From Actinomycetota bacterium (lineage in GTDB: Bacteria; Actinomycetota; Thermoleophilia; Gaiellales; Gaiellaceae), in assembly GCA_016870235.1 (NCBI GenBank), contig VGCB01000189.1, positions 1 to 5,923 of the forward strand: DNA of 5,923 nt. The letters run 5' to 3'. Both the position numbers and the translations under genes were made by a program. The notes beneath the pieces were generated by a model. That model had not been told where the DNA came from, ran no database searches, and was given only the letters and a program-made list of their open reading frames with translations. Positions 5,012 to 5,923 of this stretch are shown here, in pieces (position 1 is the first letter of the stretch; each line of letters begins with the position of its first letter).

Positions 5012-5923
5012 GCGTCGAGCCGGTCGCCCCCTACATGGCCGTCGGCCTCTCCACGATCGTCCACGGGATCGGGTCGCGCAATGACATCGAGCGGAACCTG
5101 CGGACGATCGAGGACGGGATCCACGCCGCGGTCTCGATCGTCGGGATCAACATGCCGGTGAAGCTGATCGCGCTCGCCGAGGGGGCGCTGACGGGATTCA
5201 CCGACGAGATCTTCGACATCCCGCACGTGACCGCCGCGCGCGAGCTCTTCATCGACGTGCCCGGGCCGGAGACCGATCGCCTCGCGGAGCTCGCGAGGCT
5301 GTACGGCACGTACATCGTCGTCCAGTGCAAGGCGCGCTGGCCCGAGGTGATCGAGGATCGGTTCTTCAACCTCCTGTTCGTGATCTCGCCGCAGGGCGAG
5401 ATCGTTCACCGGGCCGCGAAGAACCATCTCTGGTGTCGCGAGCGCTCCTGCACGCCGCACGACGTCTACGACCGGTGGGTCGAGCTCTTCGGCGACGGCA
5501 TCGACGCCTTCTACCCGGTGCTCCGCACGCCCGACATCGGCTCGATCGGCACGATCTGCTGCTCGGACGGCGAGTACCCCGAGGCCGTGCGGGCGCTCGC
5601 GTTCAACGGCGCCGAGGTCGTCTACCGTCCGAGCGAGGCGGTGCCGATGACGCAGGCCGGGCTCGATCCGGGCGGCACCTGGCTGATCCAGAACCGCGCA
5701 CACGCGCACTTCAACAACGTCTACATGGTCTGTCCGAACGTGGGGCCGGTGTTCGTCCATCCCGGGATGGAGCATCCGTTCGACATCTCGAACGGACATG
5801 GCCACATCGTCGACTACATGGGCAACGTGCTCGGCCTCACGCGCTCGGGGGCGAATACGATCGTCTCCGGGATCGTCGACATCGAGGCGCTGCGCCAGTT
5901 CCGGGCGATGAACCTCAACTCGA
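5008..5923 (+). CDS. Nitrilase-superfamily carbon-nitrogen hydrolase (aliphatic amidase/formamidase-like), 3' end missing
   Basis: The frame runs without a stop from GTG 5008 to the right edge, giving 305 complete codons. Reading from GTG AGC GTC it gives MSVEPVAPYMAVG..., and the start overlaps the previous stop (GTGA 5008-5011). ATG 5035 (residue 10) is an alternative start. The nitrilase triad is complete: E58 in LIALAEGALTGF, K138 in HRAAKNHLW, and C185 in ICCSDGEYPE. The motif C-S-D-G-E-Y-P-E aligns with the C-D-D-G-N-Y-P-E of aliphatic amidase AmiE, so C185 rather than C184 is the probable nucleophile. An additional segment (CTPHDVYDRWVELFG) lies between the Lys and Cys motifs. Later parts, including GAEVVYRPSEA and NRAHAHFNNVYMVCPNVG, fit the superfamily fold. 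Such enzymes hydrolyse amides, N-carbamoyl amines or nitriles in the cytoplasm. The context favours an amide or carbamoyl substrate. Members of this subgroup are roughly 330-350 residues, so perhaps 30-40 are missing. Confidence 0.9.
   Translation, partial: MSVEPVAPYMAVGLSTIVHGIGSRNDIERNLRTIEDGIHAAVSIVGINMPVKLIALAEGALTGFTDEIFDIPHVTAARELFIDVPGPETDRLAELARLYGTYIVVQCKARWPEVIEDRFFNLLFVISPQGEIVHRAAKNHLWCRERSCTPHDVYDRWVELFGDGIDAFYPVLRTPDIGSIGTICCSDGEYPEAVRALAFNGAEVVYRPSEAVPMTQAGLDPGGTWLIQNRAHAHFNNVYMVCPNVGPVFVHPGMEHPFDISNGHGHIVDYMGNVLGLTRSGANTIVSGIVDIEALRQFRAMNLNS

Noticed and set aside
4870..5805. Minus-strand open frame (311 codons) opposite the nitrilase gene
   Set aside because: The + strand reading has a full nitrilase triad and family motifs. 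The antisense translation is rich in Arg, Asp, Val and His with no recognisable motif.

Overview
The window is about 5.9 kb of very GC-rich DNA (roughly 70% G+C by eye) in which every gene lies on the + strand. The strong third-position G/C bias, the GTG starts fused to upstream TGA stops, and the CTC/GTC/ATC/GCG-heavy codon use suggest a high-GC actinobacterium. The style is reminiscent of Thermoleophilia/Solirubrobacterales, but that lineage is only a guess because there is no rRNA or marker gene here.

Layout: (1) The 3' end of a BMP-family (Bmp/Med, nucleoside-type) ABC substrate-binding protein, cut by the left edge. (2) A 72-bp gap holding a long perfect-to-near-perfect hairpin. (3) A double-domain ABC ATPase. 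(4, 5) Two permeases of the BPD_transp_2 family. These four genes form a complete nucleoside/purine-type importer similar to Bacillus YufNOPQ/NupNOPQ or streptococcal systems. (6) A DUF1989 (urea-carboxylase-associated / carboxyguanidine-deiminase-type) protein. (7) An isochorismatase-fold cysteine hydrolase with an intact Asp-Lys-Cys triad. (8) A nitrilase-superfamily amidase with an intact Glu-Lys-Cys triad, cut by the right edge.

From the ATPase onward the gaps are 10 bp, -4, -4, +2 and -4 bp, so this is almost certainly one operon with translational coupling. Reading the parts together, the likely job is import of a small nitrogen-rich compound followed by stepwise C-N bond cleavage: one deiminase/hydrolase-like step (DUF1989) and two amidohydrolases. 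Candidate substrates are guanidino, ureido, carbamoyl or amide compounds, including purine or pyrimidine breakdown products. The exact substrate cannot be read from the sequence. This module, with a single DUF1989 protein and no visible urea carboxylase or allophanate hydrolase within the window, is the most interesting aspect.

No tRNA, rRNA, CRISPR, insertion sequence or U-tract terminator was seen. No convincing promoter was found; the operon probably begins upstream of the window and continues beyond it.
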